A stretch of 64,000 nucleotides of DNA from Trypanosoma brucei gambiense DAL972 (GCF_000210295.1 NC_026744.1:1550001-1614000), one strand, 5' to 3'; shown: positions 47,566 through 58,969, numbered from the stretch's first letter. Numbers and translations are program-made. Notes: generated by a model from the sequence alone, not told the origin.

Positions 47566-50500
47566 ATGATGGGAGAGCAGGAGAACGTTCGTTTCCTTTC
47601 CCCCACTGGAATTGTGCCGTTCGCGGCGGACTCACCGCGGGGATCAGATGTGATTCGCCGCTCATTTTCTCTGCCCGTAGCAACCGTAACTTTCTCGCTT
47701 CGGCAACTCAATCGCGACAAGTGCGAAATTGCCACACCAGTAGCTGTCGAGAACTGTTTCCAAGTGTTGCAACGGCACTTTGAACCCTATATCTCAGCTA
47801 GTGCGGTTTGCAACACTTGCCTCCCGGGTAGCAGGCTTTATTTGCGATTTAACAAACTTACAAATGCTACCTTTCATTCGGAGCCCTCCTTACTGAACGT
47901 ATATGTTTACGCAGTAGATCAAGCCGAGTCACGAACCCGTGCACTTCATGGGGCGGTGCGTGAGTGGCAGAGTATGATGAAGACAAGTACGGAGGGGAGT
48001 TGTTTAGTTATGCTTTATCACCAGGATCTTGTTGATGCAACGTCAACAAGTGCCGTGCAAGCTGCGGTTTTCGGTGGCGAAATAAAGATGCCAGATCAAC
48101 GCAAGGCAGAGGCAGCTGCCTCTGCCATGGGACCTTATTTTGATGAACTGGGAGCGATGAAGTTTGGACCACAGCAAATGTGCTCTTATTTACCCAATGA
48201 GGCCCCTACCCGCATAATCGAGCGGTTAACTGCTGCGTACCGTAATCTCACAATACAACTGACTAATATCTTCAACGCTTCACAGCAGCGGAGACCCGCC
48301 TATACGCCTCGCGGAGACATAGGTTTGAATTCCCCTCCAAATGAAGCATGGAGCTTACAGAGGTGTTGGCGTGCCGGGTACGATTTGGCTGCGCATTATC
48401 TTCAATTTGGTGCTGTAAACAAGGCAATGGCCATATTTTCCCGGATGTTTGATGTGTACTACTATCATTCAGACGATTACAATTTTTTGACGAAGAAAGA
48501 GTCAATTGAACAATTGATAAGATTAAGCGACATGTTTCATCCTGCATCTTTCCCGGTCCAGCAGGGTAGATATCCCTCTGTTTTGCAAGATGCCGCAGAA
48601 CCTGGCGCTGGCCTCCTTTTCATTGTAGTGTGTGAGATGAAGTGTGCCTTGCTGTTGGAGAGGCGCGATTTGGCCTTTGCTCGCTTTAATTCATTTTTAC
48701 AGTTAGCGCGAGAGAAATTCGCTGAAGATGGTGAATCTACCAAGGTCACTAACTCCTTGCAAATTGTTTTCCTGCTTCGTTTTGCTATAACTGCGATGCA
48801 AGCGAACTGGGCTCATAATGGGGCGTTGGATGACCATTCTGAAGCAAGATGTGATGGATCAGAAGCATCGTTAAGCGAACGCCAGCAGTCGCATGAGTCT
48901 TCGCAACGGAATCAACCGCACCCACAGCAGGCGCAATCGGTGACTGATATGAGCTCGCCTCTGAGAAGTGGTGATCAACCCCACGACTCTATTAGTGTGT
49001 CGGTGTTTTCCGGCAACAGCTCTATGTCGATGCCTTGGCCAGATGCCGAGGTGGAATTAGGCAAAGAGGTGATTCACGAAACCGTTGATGTTGATCAGTC
49101 GCCAGACACCACCAAACGACTGAAAGAACTATGCAGAATGCTTAAACTAGAGTGGGTTGAAAAAAGCGTGGAAAGTGGTGGCGATAAGTTGTTCGTTCAG
49201 TTGGCAGATGAGGTATTGGAGCTAGTTTCTGATGCAGGTGCTCTTCTCGGCTATAGTGAAACCGGTGAAGTGGTGAAGGAAAGTGCAGTCGCAACATTTG
49301 GGGTTCCAGAGGTAGATTCCGTTGATGCCTTTGTTTCGTTTTACCGAGCGCTCACTGAAGCAGTAGCGCTCTACTACCGCCTTCTCAACTATCGGCACCG
49401 CGAACACGCACTCCTTTACAAATTAGCATGTTCGTTTTCCGTAAAAGAACCCGAAAAAACAGTGAGGCTATGCCAGATTTGCCTCCTTCCATTTGTACAA
49501 CAGTGTGGATGGCTCCAACTCCAGGTAATCATTCACCGCCTTTTGGTGGAGGCCATGGAACGTGTCATATGCCAACGCAAAGATCAGCAGCGGTTCGTAC
49601 TTGAAGAAGATGTCACTTCAATGAAGGAGTCACTGTTGCGTCTCATCGCCGCATGTGGAGAAAATGAACCGTTAAAACGGGAGATTGAGATGCTGGGGGG
49701 AAAAGGGTTGAATGCAGGGTCACTGTGGTGTCGCTTGCGGCGCTTCATGAGGGACGAGGGTTCGTTCCGTTTTTCACTTACAGAAGAAGATGGACCGAAG
49801 CAGGTATACGATGATGAAGGGGGTTCTGATGAGAATACCGTTGGTTTATCGTGCTTCAAACTAACTGGTTTATTAAAATACGCACAAGCCACTTGTCTAC
49901 GTAACAAGCCTATATTGGGTGATGCGAGTGAGTTTGGACTAATTGTCGCATCAAATGGTGGTGGCGACGACGGTAGTAGGGGATCATCTATTGGGCTGCA
50001 AGTTAACATTGGTGATACACTATATCTGTGCTTTGAGGCGCGTTGTCCGTTCAACATCCTTGAGTGTGATGATGAGGAAGAGCAATCACAGGGACCCCAT
50101 ATGACTGAATCTCTCGTTCCCAGCGCGACGCTGGTGTCGAAGAAAGATTGGGACGATGATGATGAAACAATCCATATCGTGGACGTTGTGGACATTATAT
50201 CCACTTACTATTCGGAACAGAACCAAAAAGTACAGTGGGTGTGGGAATTTAGGGCCTGTCACGCGGGTAATTACCGTCTTCATGATATAACGTTCCACGT
50301 AGGTGTAACAAAACTTGTGTACGAGCATAACGTAATTCCCCCTCTTCCTTCTGTAGAGATGTTTACCCCTACCGAAACTACAGGCTCTCCCTTGAACAGC
50401 TTCCGTTGTGACTTCGATAAGGCGGAAACTGTGGCTTTGGGATGTCTTTTTAGAGTTCCAGAACCGGATTTGGGTATTAAGATGCAATTGGCACCCGTAG

Positions 50501-52728
50501 GGGAGCCGCATTGCTTTGGCGATTCGCTAACCTTCTTTGACGTCCAAATTGATCTGGAGGAGCCATTGCTTTGTATGAGGAGCACACCCGCTTCAACTGT
50601 GGACACAGCAGGTATCGGGGGAGGAAAAGATAGTCACACAACCGTTAACTCAATTGGTGTCGTGGGAAATACGTGTAGGTTTGAGTCCCTTAGTTTGCAA
50701 GTGCCTGCATCTCTCGGTGTAAGAACGTTGACAGATGGCGGAACTTGTACGATGTTGTCATTGGATTGTCGCTCTACGCTAAATGACACGGCAACGTCTA
50801 CAACGATGTCTGTGCAACATGACTCGTCGACACTGGCCTGCCTCTTCCTGACGCGGCCGAAGAATTGTCCACCCTTGCGACTGTCAAATCAATGCACCTC
50901 TGTTTTACAGGGTTTGACCCGTAGTGGCAGGGGTAACTCTGCGCCGCTCGTGAATGACGTGATCGCGTGGCTTGTGGAAGGTGATGGGCAGAGGGACAGT
51001 TCGCTCCTTATTGTCCGTGTCAAGCACATCACTGGTGCTTTTACCACTGTTCCCATTAACGAGAGTTTTGTCATGTCACAACTCCCACCCGTTGTCACAC
51101 GTGACGGAGAGAACAGCACCGATGGTGAGACCACAAAAAAAATTGATAGGATTGCGCAAGATGTACTTCCTGTACACTTGGATGGTAGCATTTGGCCACA
51201 CCGAAAGCAACAAAGTTGCTTCCGTATTTGTCTAGATGACCATGATGAGGAAAAAATTGACATGCAAAAGCAAAGTAAAGCAGTGGGGGACAGTAACAAA
51301 AGTGGTGAGGGGCTGCCGATACAAACCAACCAGCTGCGCTTGTCGCTACCTTTGCTTCCCTTATATACGACACTGTCCGAAGAACGTGCGCATCTGTCCA
51401 TCTGTCGCGAGGGTCATATGGACCCCAGTGGCGGCGACAACCGTCTCAGCGTTCCCATTCCCTACAAAATGACAGCAGCTTTCGCTGTGCAATACTCTTT
51501 CAAGTGCCATCAAGGTCGCGTTTACTGTCTTGTGCGAGCGAAAAATGTGATGAAGGGAACATCGCTTTGGCTTCGCGGCGCGCTCCTTGAGTTAGTGGAT
51601 GGGGATCGGTATTATGAATTGTCCCGCGTGTCGTCTGCTCTGGATCACTTGATGTTACGTGAGTGGAAGCCGGAGGAGTCGGTTCACTTGTTCTTCGAAC
51701 TTGCACCTTCGTCCAATGCGCCACCGCAGGTGGATGAGAGACGCCACAGTGTAAGGGTGCAGTTAATTTATTCCAATTGGTCTGTAACGGAGAGGCTGAA
51801 ACCCATGGAAGAGTATATCCTACGACCAATCCGATCTTCTGGTACCAAATTACCTTCCCCTATAGCGGAAACTGCCCATTTTTCCGGTGTGATGAAGAGC
51901 AGTAGCAACTGGATGGAGCACACTAACGATACTCCACTGAGTCCCGCTTCGACAGAAACTCTGGAAGCGGAGATAGGAGATGAACCGGAGGTAAATGCGG
52001 AGGTGGTGCGGGTTCAGTACGATATTTCTCATTTGGAAAAGTTGTACAGTTCGTGTAACACATTTAACGGTCCCCTGGCGAGTTTTACATCCAAGCATTC
52101 ATGCCTCTTCAACGTTGATATTACCGCACAACCTCTCACGTGGAGTTCGGCGGGCCCAAACAAGACACCCAAGTCGATTTCTCTGGAGGCAAACAGATCC
52201 TCTCTCGGATGCACGATTGAGTTTACTGACGGGCCCGGCGCCAGGTATCTACCGGGTGACTGTGTTTTCCCCGTTGGTGAGCCCGTTCAATTCACCGTTA
52301 CATTAGATCCTCTTGCACACAACTGGCCGGAGGACAGTGCGAGTGAAGAGGAGTTCATCGTCTGTCTAAAGGTTGACCCCGCATTTTGGTTTGCGGTTGG
52401 TAAACAAAGGTTGCGGTGCAGGCTGTCCATGATGGAGGAAACGGTTCTTCGCTTCACGGCGATACCTCTACCACCGGGGGAAGAAGGCACGCACCGTGCA
52501 GTGTCGGTCGATTATCCCCTCCATCAATATCAAGTGATTGGAAATATCCGAAAGAAGGGCAGTGATGAGAGGGTTGAAGGCGAATTCAATGCTCCCACAC
52601 CAACAGTTGAACTCCACTCGATACCGCGTCAAAGTGTAAGTGAAACCGACGGAGCGAAACAAGGGGAAAATGTGGCTATTGAAGTGGTTCAGTTCAGTGC
52701 GCTCATGCGAATACGACAACAACAATGA
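47566..52728 (+). CDS. TRAPPC10/Trs130-like protein, 1720 aa
   Basis: The largest gene in the window. I place the start at the ATG pair at 47566, not at the upstream TTG. Residues about 100-330 alternate strand and helix (LLNVYVYAVDQAESRTRALH; EWQSMMKTSTEGSCLVMLY), then a helical repeat region in which AWSLQRCWRAGYDLAAHYLQ and FGAVNKAMAIFSRMFDVYYY recall the solenoid of TRAPPC10/Trs130, where a worker strand is followed by 'eyl-fqlgly-eAL-qydel' helices. A Ser/Gln-rich acidic linker (about 435-500) is followed by more helices and, from about residue 800, long beta-sandwich-like sequence as in the C-terminal Ig-like part of TRAPP-II subunits. TRAPP-II activates Rab11/Ypt31 at late Golgi. The assignment is by architecture; a trypanosomatid-specific large protein remains possible. 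Confidence 0.5.
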   Translation: MMGEQENVRFLSPTGIVPFAADSPRGSDVIRRSFSLPVATVTFSLRQLNRDKCEIATPVAVENCFQVLQRHFEPYISASAVCNTCLPGSRLYLRFNKLTNATFHSEPSLLNVYVYAVDQAESRTRALHGAVREWQSMMKTSTEGSCLVMLYHQDLVDATSTSAVQAAVFGGEIKMPDQRKAEAAASAMGPYFDELGAMKFGPQQMCSYLPNEAPTRIIERLTAAYRNLTIQLTNIFNASQQRRPAYTPRGDIGLNSPPNEAWSLQRCWRAGYDLAAHYLQFGAVNKAMAIFSRMFDVYYYHSDDYNFLTKKESIEQLIRLSDMFHPASFPVQQGRYPSVLQDAAEPGAGLLFIVVCEMKCALLLERRDLAFARFNSFLQLAREKFAEDGESTKVTNSLQIVFLLRFAITAMQANWAHNGALDDHSEARCDGSEASLSERQQSHESSQRNQPHPQQAQSVTDMSSPLRSGDQPHDSISVSVFSGNSSMSMPWPDAEVELGKEVIHETVDVDQSPDTTKRLKELCRMLKLEWVEKSVESGGDKLFVQLADEVLELVSDAGALLGYSETGEVVKESAVATFGVPEVDSVDAFVSFYRALTEAVALYYRLLNYRHREHALLYKLACSFSVKEPEKTVRLCQICLLPFVQQCGWLQLQVIIHRLLVEAMERVICQRKDQQRFVLEEDVTSMKESLLRLIAACGENEPLKREIEMLGGKGLNAGSLWCRLRRFMRDEGSFRFSLTEEDGPKQVYDDEGGSDENTVGLSCFKLTGLLKYAQATCLRNKPILGDASEFGLIVASNGGGDDGSRGSSIGLQVNIGDTLYLCFEARCPFNILECDDEEEQSQGPHMTESLVPSATLVSKKDWDDDDETIHIVDVVDIISTYYSEQNQKVQWVWEFRACHAGNYRLHDITFHVGVTKLVYEHNVIPPLPSVEMFTPTETTGSPLNSFRCDFDKAETVALGCLFRVPEPDLGIKMQLAPVGEPHCFGDSLTFFDVQIDLEEPLLCMRSTPASTVDTAGIGGGKDSHTTVNSIGVVGNTCRFESLSLQVPASLGVRTLTDGGTCTMLSLDCRSTLNDTATSTTMSVQHDSSTLACLFLTRPKNCPPLRLSNQCTSVLQGLTRSGRGNSAPLVNDVIAWLVEGDGQRDSSLLIVRVKHITGAFTTVPINESFVMSQLPPVVTRDGENSTDGETTKKIDRIAQDVLPVHLDGSIWPHRKQQSCFRICLDDHDEEKIDMQKQSKAVGDSNKSGEGLPIQTNQLRLSLPLLPLYTTLSEERAHLSICREGHMDPSGGDNRLSVPIPYKMTAAFAVQYSFKCHQGRVYCLVRAKNVMKGTSLWLRGALLELVDGDRYYELSRVSSALDHLMLREWKPEESVHLFFELAPSSNAPPQVDERRHSVRVQLIYSNWSVTERLKPMEEYILRPIRSSGTKLPSPIAETAHFSGVMKSSSNWMEHTNDTPLSPASTETLEAEIGDEPEVNAEVVRVQYDISHLEKLYSSCNTFNGPLASFTSKHSCLFNVDITAQPLTWSSAGPNKTPKSISLEANRSSLGCTIEFTDGPGARYLPGDCVFPVGEPVQFTVTLDPLAHNWPEDSASEEEFIVCLKVDPAFWFAVGKQRLRCRLSMMEETVLRFTAIPLPPGEEGTHRAVSVDYPLHQYQVIGNIRKKGSDERVEGEFNAPTPTVELHSIPRQSVSETDGAKQGENVAIEVVQFSALMRIRQQQ

Positions 52729-53320
52729 ATGGACATACGGTATGAGTGGGATCGGTGCTGAAGAAATAGTTAACGTGGGCGATATTTCGAACGTGGTGCT
52801 GTTGCGTAAGAAGCGGTTGTAATGGCTACTGAGACTCACTAACCATAAAACGCTAAGCTTTGCTTTTTTTTTTTTCTTGCCCCATTTTGTCGTTACATCG
52901 GTGTGATGCTCTAAAAAGAAAAAGAGGATTGCAGCTGCCTAATACTGGTGATGGGCATATACTCACATGTCGTTTTCACACATGTCATCTTTGATATACC
53001 TCACTGTTCTTTCGTTTTCCTACTTCCTTTACCGCCAAAACTACTGCTGAGTGTACTGTTAATGCCTCTTTTCGTTATTCCTAGTGGCTCCCCTCCCGTC
53101 TCGTTTATACCATTTACAAAATGTTTGCAGTCGCAGAGTTCTGCACTTAAACAAAAATATATATATATAGTTTGGTGGGAATACGTGCTTTTCCCTTTGC
53201 CTTTACATACTCTTTACATTTAGTGGGTTTGATCATTGTATTCACAACTGTGTGTTGTCTGTTGTCGTCATCCACAAGAGAAAAATATTGCTAATATCGG
53301 TGCAACTTAGGGTACTGGTA
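52729..53320 (+). other. Intergenic
   Basis: 592 bases. A T-run lies at 52864-52875 and a TA run at 53157-53169. A pyrimidine-rich tract (53190-53220) ends in TAG at 53221-53223, the likely acceptor for the DnaJ gene; no ATG follows until 53321. Confidence 0.55.
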
Positions 53321-54592
53321 ATGTTTTTTGTGACGTCAATAGTTCGCATGACAGTTCATGCGCCCCGAGGCATCCCGTTTCAAATAACCACGGGGGACGC
53401 TGTCAAATCTGTACAAAAAAAATACCACAAGCCTTTTTTTGGCGTCAGCATGGAATACTTGCAGTTAGGGCCACCTTCAGCAGAGTTTCTCCCCTTTTAC
53501 TTCTGTGAAGGAAGTATAAAAGGTACCTTTCGTGGTGTTGTGAGCTACAGAGACGCAGAAGGCGGTGCTAAAAACAATGCAGGAATATCCAGTAATAGTG
53601 GAATGAGACAGGTAGTAACGGCGCCACAGCCCTTACAAAGTTCCTTTGGCCCGCACCAAACACAGATTTATGCCGGGTATAAATATAATTTACATTATGT
53701 TCAGGGTGTTTTGTGTAGTGAAACAAATCCTCTGCAGCTCCGTAACATGTCTTCTGTGAATGTAGAAGGGGCTACTATAAATCTTTTTGAGCAGTCCACC
53801 CGAACGCTCAGGGTTTTTGTAGAACAAGAGGTGCGGAGGCAGGCGACAGAAACCGCACGCGCCATGATCAGTTCATATCATCCCAGTGCTTCAAGCATTG
53901 TTGTAGAATTTATTGAGTTAAACATACATATCGACGACGTAATACCAGTTTTCATGCCGTGTTATGTGGTGAAGGCTTGTTATGACCAACAAGAGTATAC
54001 GTTGTACGTTAACGGTGCCAGCGGACAAGTGACCGGACCTTTTTTAATAAACTCACTTTACGCAGGCCGCACGGCTGCAGTAGCCACAGCTCTTGTTACG
54101 TTGTGTCTAGCACCTAATAAGGGGGCGGGGTTCATTATGGGCTCTTTATTTGCTGTTCCCATGTATTACATCGCCTTCTACGCGGCGAGGTACTTTCCAT
54201 TGTTGCGACGTGACTACTCACGTAAACGACGGCAGAAACTGCGCGAGAAACATGAGAGTGATGACCGCAGTGGCTTCCGACCGGATATGAGCTCGAAACG
54301 TATCGATGAAGAATACAGTCGTTCATCTTACTGGGACACGCACGCTTATGAACAAAAATGGAGTCGAAAACAGGGGACTGTGAGAGATCCCCGCGGCTAT
54401 TACGCGGTTCTTGGACTTAACGGAGGTGAATCGGTAAACGAAATCCGCTCAGCATACCGCAAGATTGTGCTCACTGAACACCCAGACACCGGGGGTTCCA
54501 CGGAGCGTATGACGAAGGTAAATGAGGCTTACCGTGTGTTACGTGACCCTAAAAAGCGGGAGGAGTACGATAGATCAGGGTGCTACACATAA
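53321..54592 (+). CDS. Membrane-anchored DnaJ (J-domain) protein
   Basis: 423 residues from the first ATG. The J domain is at the extreme C-terminus (about residues 353-423): YYAVLGLNGGESVNEIRSAY, then the HPD motif (His387-Pro388-Asp389) and YRVLRDPKKREEYD, all intact, so it should stimulate an Hsp70. Before it lie two hydrophobic stretches at about residues 250-285 (TAAVATALVTLCLA; GFIMGSLFAVPMYYIAFYAA), compatible with a membrane hairpin. The N-terminus (MFFVTSIVRMTVHAPRG) is basic and hydrophobic, which suits mitochondrial or ER targeting. The central part (residues 30-245) has no known domain. A C-terminal J domain after membrane spans is the layout of co-chaperones that recruit Hsp70 to a membrane. 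I cannot say which membrane. Confidence 0.85.
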   Translation: MFFVTSIVRMTVHAPRGIPFQITTGDAVKSVQKKYHKPFFGVSMEYLQLGPPSAEFLPFYFCEGSIKGTFRGVVSYRDAEGGAKNNAGISSNSGMRQVVTAPQPLQSSFGPHQTQIYAGYKYNLHYVQGVLCSETNPLQLRNMSSVNVEGATINLFEQSTRTLRVFVEQEVRRQATETARAMISSYHPSASSIVVEFIELNIHIDDVIPVFMPCYVVKACYDQQEYTLYVNGASGQVTGPFLINSLYAGRTAAVATALVTLCLAPNKGAGFIMGSLFAVPMYYIAFYAARYFPLLRRDYSRKRRQKLREKHESDDRSGFRPDMSSKRIDEEYSRSSYWDTHAYEQKWSRKQGTVRDPRGYYAVLGLNGGESVNEIRSAYRKIVLTEHPDTGGSTERMTKVNEAYRVLRDPKKREEYDRSGCYT

Positions 54593-55390
54593 TCTACCAC
54601 TAGAGTCGATGAACCTTCTTTTTTTTTTTTCTGTTGCTGTTATGAAACTCCGGCAAATGTGCACCTCCTTTTCTCTCGGTCGTTCTCCCACATGAGTGTA
54701 TGCATAGGCCAGGAGACTTTCTATTTATTATTATTTTTTTTTGTTCATTTGCCAGCTTACAAGGAGAAGCGGGGCTCCGTGTGTTGACGCCGCAAATGGT
54801 GAACAAGAAGCATGCCTGTATCTCACAACTACGATGCCAGACCAATTGTTTCCACTATGAGTGTGTTTTCCTTTAATTTTCAATGCCACTCCCTTTGGGT
54901 GGCAGCCGTGCCTTTTCAGACGCTGGTGTACGTAAGAGGAACGACTTCTGTTTGGTATGTTGTATCATCGATACCTCACTATTAAAGGGTGTGACATAAC
55001 AGGAAGGGACTATGACATTCCTTACCTTCGGTACTCCCGAGCAGTTTTTTTTTACAATCAATGAATAGTATGGTTATATACATATATTCTGTGTGATTTC
55101 ACGGCTGTATATGCGTGCGTGTGTGCATGTGTACATGGTCGCTCAACCTTTACAACACTTTTTTGTTACTTTCTCGGTAGCGGTCGCTTGGTGTTTCAAC
55201 TTGATATTGAATTATCGTACGTCAAAGGTGTGCAAAACGTTTTGTCAGTGTTAGTTTATTTTTCCTTTTTCCCCCTCGACCGCCTTACTTTAACATCGAA
55301 AGGGGTAAATAGTAGTTTTTTTTTAAAAAAAAAGAAAGTTACAGTAAAGACTAAAAAGAACAAAAGGTTAAGGGAAGGGAAAGGGTCGTT
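54593..55390 (+). other. Intergenic
   Basis: 798 bases without a supportable gene. T-runs at 54619-54630 and 54734-54742 belong to the DnaJ 3' UTR. A T/C-rich tract (55250-55290) is followed by several AGs (for example near 55302 and 55310) that could serve the transporter gene. Confidence 0.5.
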
Positions 55391-56845
55391 ATGATGGATC
55401 GTAACGAGAACTCTGGCTGCAAGGCACTTTGGTCGAACACGCGCTTGGAGTGGTGTTATTGGTGTCATCTAATTCGGAGTTTCAAATGCAGCTTTGCCCT
55501 CTTTTTCGCCGTACTATGTGTTCTGGCCATCATTGTGGGAAATACTATTTTACTTCTAAGTGTAAACTTTTGGCTGGATTTAATGGTAAAGGAATCCACT
55601 GAGGGTTTCACTCCAATTGCTGTTCAGGTAATTGTTTGTTTATTTCTTGTTTTATGCTTCGGTGTCCTCATTATAGTTTATATTGCGGTGTACGGTATAA
55701 AACCACTTGTGAGAGCGTTGTGTGACACAAACCGCGTGGGCAGCCCACTCTACCGCATGCTTCTCATATTTTCTTCCGGTGCGACAAATGGACTCTCGAG
55801 TGCTTTGGCCATTTATGCCATGACTTACACACCAGAATTTATGCAAGCCGTGCTTTTGAGTGTCATCCCCTTTTTTGCACAGATTTGGACTTACGCATTA
55901 GTGCGGGAGGAGCGAGACAGGTGCTACTCGTCCATGACCCTCATTGGTTCGCTGGTGTTGTGCATAGCTGGTGTCCTTCTCGCATCTCTATCCTCCTTCT
56001 TTACCACTGACATGTCGACCAAAAAAGCCCCATGGGGTTGGGCTTTTGTGTACTTTTTGAGTTGTATTGTGTTTGGTTTGTGGTGCGTTGTGCAGAGGTT
56101 GTATTTTGACGCCATCATGATTAAAGGGACGAAACCCCAAGAAGGGGAACGTGAACTGCACCAACCACTGTCTCATCAGCACCCCGAAATTACAAACTCT
56201 GGTAGATATGAGGGCAGAGATGGGCAGAGATTGCCCGCTGAGGCCGCTGCCGCAGGAGTTGATGGAGTCACTCAGTCGAACGAAATCGAAGAGGTGGCAT
56301 CGTCAGAAAATGCTGAGAATCCAATGCTGAACCGTGAGTGGGCGAAGCAGGACGAAAATGATTTAGCTGCCAAGGCGCTTGTTCTGTTCCTTGGGATCAT
56401 TTTTCAGGCAATGGTTTCTTTTGCATTTGTCCCAATAGACGCCATTCCAGGGTTTGGTAACTCCAAGGATATGAAAGAATCGTGGAAAAACTTCAGTGCT
56501 ACCTTTGACTTCGTATTCGCCTCATGGTTTAATCTGCGATTTGGCTTACTTTATACCCTCGGGTTTCTAATGAGTTTTATTGGTTGTGCATACCTAAATG
56601 AGAGATCTCCTCCGCTGGCCTCCGTTGTTCTCCAGTTGGCCGGCCCAATCACAAGTCTTGTGCTTATTATTATACCCGAATGGGATGTATTTGGAGAGCA
56701 TGGCATTTTGAGCCATAAGGCAAGTGGCGTGATTTTCTTAATTATCGCAGGTTGGGCGTACCATGTCTGGGAGGTTGCATACCCAAATGCTTACAAAAGT
56801 TCTACGACAACAGCAGCAGTGATGCGAGGCACGGGAAATGTCTAA
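55391..56845 (+). CDS. Drug/metabolite transporter superfamily membrane protein
   Basis: 484 residues with about ten predicted membrane segments: FALFFAVLCVLAIIVGNTIL, VQVIVCLFLVLCFGVLIIVY, the pair around SSALAIYAMTYTPEFMQAVL, SMTLIGSLVLCIAGVLLASL, WAFVYFLSCIVFGLWCVVQR, then a 100-residue hydrophilic loop (about 250-330), and four more after it (ALVLFLGIIFQAMVSFAFVP; GLLYTLGFLMSFIGCAYL; VVLQLAGPITSLVLIIIPEW; GVIFLIIAGWAYHVWEV). The ...SVIPFFAQIWTYALVREER and ...PLASVVLQLAGPITSLVLI repeats are the internal EamA-type duplication of the DMT family, which includes nucleotide-sugar carriers and CRT-like transporters. The substrate and membrane are unknown. The acidic central loop is unusual for bacterial relatives. 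Confidence 0.78.
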   Translation: MMDRNENSGCKALWSNTRLEWCYWCHLIRSFKCSFALFFAVLCVLAIIVGNTILLLSVNFWLDLMVKESTEGFTPIAVQVIVCLFLVLCFGVLIIVYIAVYGIKPLVRALCDTNRVGSPLYRMLLIFSSGATNGLSSALAIYAMTYTPEFMQAVLLSVIPFFAQIWTYALVREERDRCYSSMTLIGSLVLCIAGVLLASLSSFFTTDMSTKKAPWGWAFVYFLSCIVFGLWCVVQRLYFDAIMIKGTKPQEGERELHQPLSHQHPEITNSGRYEGRDGQRLPAEAAAAGVDGVTQSNEIEEVASSENAENPMLNREWAKQDENDLAAKALVLFLGIIFQAMVSFAFVPIDAIPGFGNSKDMKESWKNFSATFDFVFASWFNLRFGLLYTLGFLMSFIGCAYLNERSPPLASVVLQLAGPITSLVLIIIPEWDVFGEHGILSHKASGVIFLIIAGWAYHVWEVAYPNAYKSSTTTAAVMRGTGNV

Positions 56846-58969
56846 ACGCATTTCAAAAACCTCTATCGTTTCGTTATTGTTTCTATAATATTAATATAAA
56901 TAATATATTTTTAAATATTTTTTTTGTTTCTAGGGGGTATATTTGTTGACTTCAGACCATATTTTCGTAGTCACGTGTACAATACGTTGCGAAAATAGCT
57001 TATTCCTTTATTCGTGAGTGAAGAAAAAAGAAGTGAGCAGTAAGGGAAATTAAAAGGAACGTATTGGTGAAGAGACGGGAGTGGGGGATTGAATGAGGAT
57101 ACGGAAGTGAGGGCGTGACGTAACGTTTTAAAAAATAAAAAAAAGAACAAAAAAATCGTGTAAAATCAGGGAGTATTGGTAACAGAGAGAACAGTATGTT
57201 GCAGTGATGCATCAACAATTACTGAATTTATATCGGAGCCACGATCGACTCGAGTAGAATAGAAAAATGAAATATCTGAAAGGTATGTAATGAGATGAAT
57301 ATATTCATTTAAGGGTTTACTCCACCACATCTTCCACACTATACAAGATATGGTAAGGTGAGCTATCGTCCATTGTTTTAACTGTGTACAGAAACACATT
57401 TCCTCCACGGGTACGTCGGTGAAGGAGGTTATTTATCTATTATTTCTTACTTTTTTTTTTCATTTATTTACATGTTCCATTACTTTTGTAAAGACGGGAA
57501 AACGTTGAGTTTTACACTTATGTGGTTGATGTCGGGAGACTCAGAGGCCGCGCATCGTTTTTGGATAATCTTCTTTTTGCTGTCATCGGCACAATCCCAT
57601 TTTGGTTTTCGAATTTTATAAATTCATACGTTTTTACACGGTTCCAAAACCAATTAAAGGGAGCTGATTGGTGGGGACGTAATGATTCTTTTTTTTGTTG
57701 TTGCCGCTATTTCTCTGTATGGCTGATAGATTATGGCTGCATGCACATTTATGCTGGCGCTCAACGGGCGCAAAGGTCATTTTTTTTTTTCCAGCCGTTC
57801 AATTCTCGGAAAGGTTTATAATGACTGAGGAGTCGTTCCACCATGTCACATGTTGGCGCAAATGTCACTTGAAGATCTCTAAAAAGAAAAAAAAAGAAAT
57901 TGACATTAAAAAAAAGGTTGGCTCCTTCTTCTTAAGAAATGGAGTGATGAGGTTGCTTCTTCGAAACCGTCGTGGCTCTCTTTCACTTTGTGCAGTGTTT
58001 CGTACGGAGAAAAACATACCAATTATCCAATTTTTTTTTTTTTGCTCCACATTAAAGATCGTTTTTTTTTCTTTGATGATTTTGAAGCCCACTATTGCTG
58101 CGTACTGAAGTCTAGGAAAACCATGCCTTTGTAGTAGCACAGGGCCATTCGCTAGTGTTTACAATTTTCTTTTTTTTTTTATTTTACCCCAAGCTTGAGA
58201 CAGAGAAAGAGCTGTAAACGTGCCGCACTTCACGTTACACAGAGGGGGATAGAATAAATGAATCTTTTAAAGATAATATGTGTATCCCGTGTACTTGTAT
58301 TGCTGTATAAAGTGCTTTATATATTTATATATATATATATATGTCTGCTCATTTTTTTTTGTTTTTTTCCCCCGTTCCTTAGGTGTATTCCTGTATATTC
58401 AAATTTCTCATAAGGTCTGTGGTGTGAGTGACTTCACCAAATATGATCTCTAGAGTCACATCCCTCTTGAATGTTTAAGTTGGGAAAGCTTCTGATTCTA
58501 CTGAACTGGTTCTAACTATCCGTATGAGGCACAATGTTGTCGTTTATATTACTTAGGAGGGCGCAAAAAGATGGGGAGGGGGGAAAAAAGACGAATGGAC
58601 CGCCATCAGTGACCGCTGATTGGTAATTTTATGCTTTCAAAAATAACTAACCTCTTTTAAGGAGTTTCGGCCCCTTCGTCCGTTGCATCCGTACTAACGC
58701 ATAGGCAATCCGTGGTTGCATGCATAAAGGGAAAGGGATGAATATGTGCTGTAAAATGTGTAATGCAAAATCACGTGCCCCAAAGATGCACAGTGGTATA
58801 TTAGCGACAAATGAAAAAATATCTTTAAGAGGGTGCATCTAAATGACCTCCGAGAGACAAATCCCTTAGAAACTCCTTGTGGTGGAGACGGAATAATTGG
58901 CCTTTGTCGCTAAGAAAATATTTTTTTTTGTTTCTCATCTTGGCGAGGGTTACTTTTTGTTACAACATT

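Noticed and set aside
49584..50204. 206-codon antisense ORF
   Set aside because: Ser-rich shadow of acidic coding sequence in the TRAPPC10-like gene.
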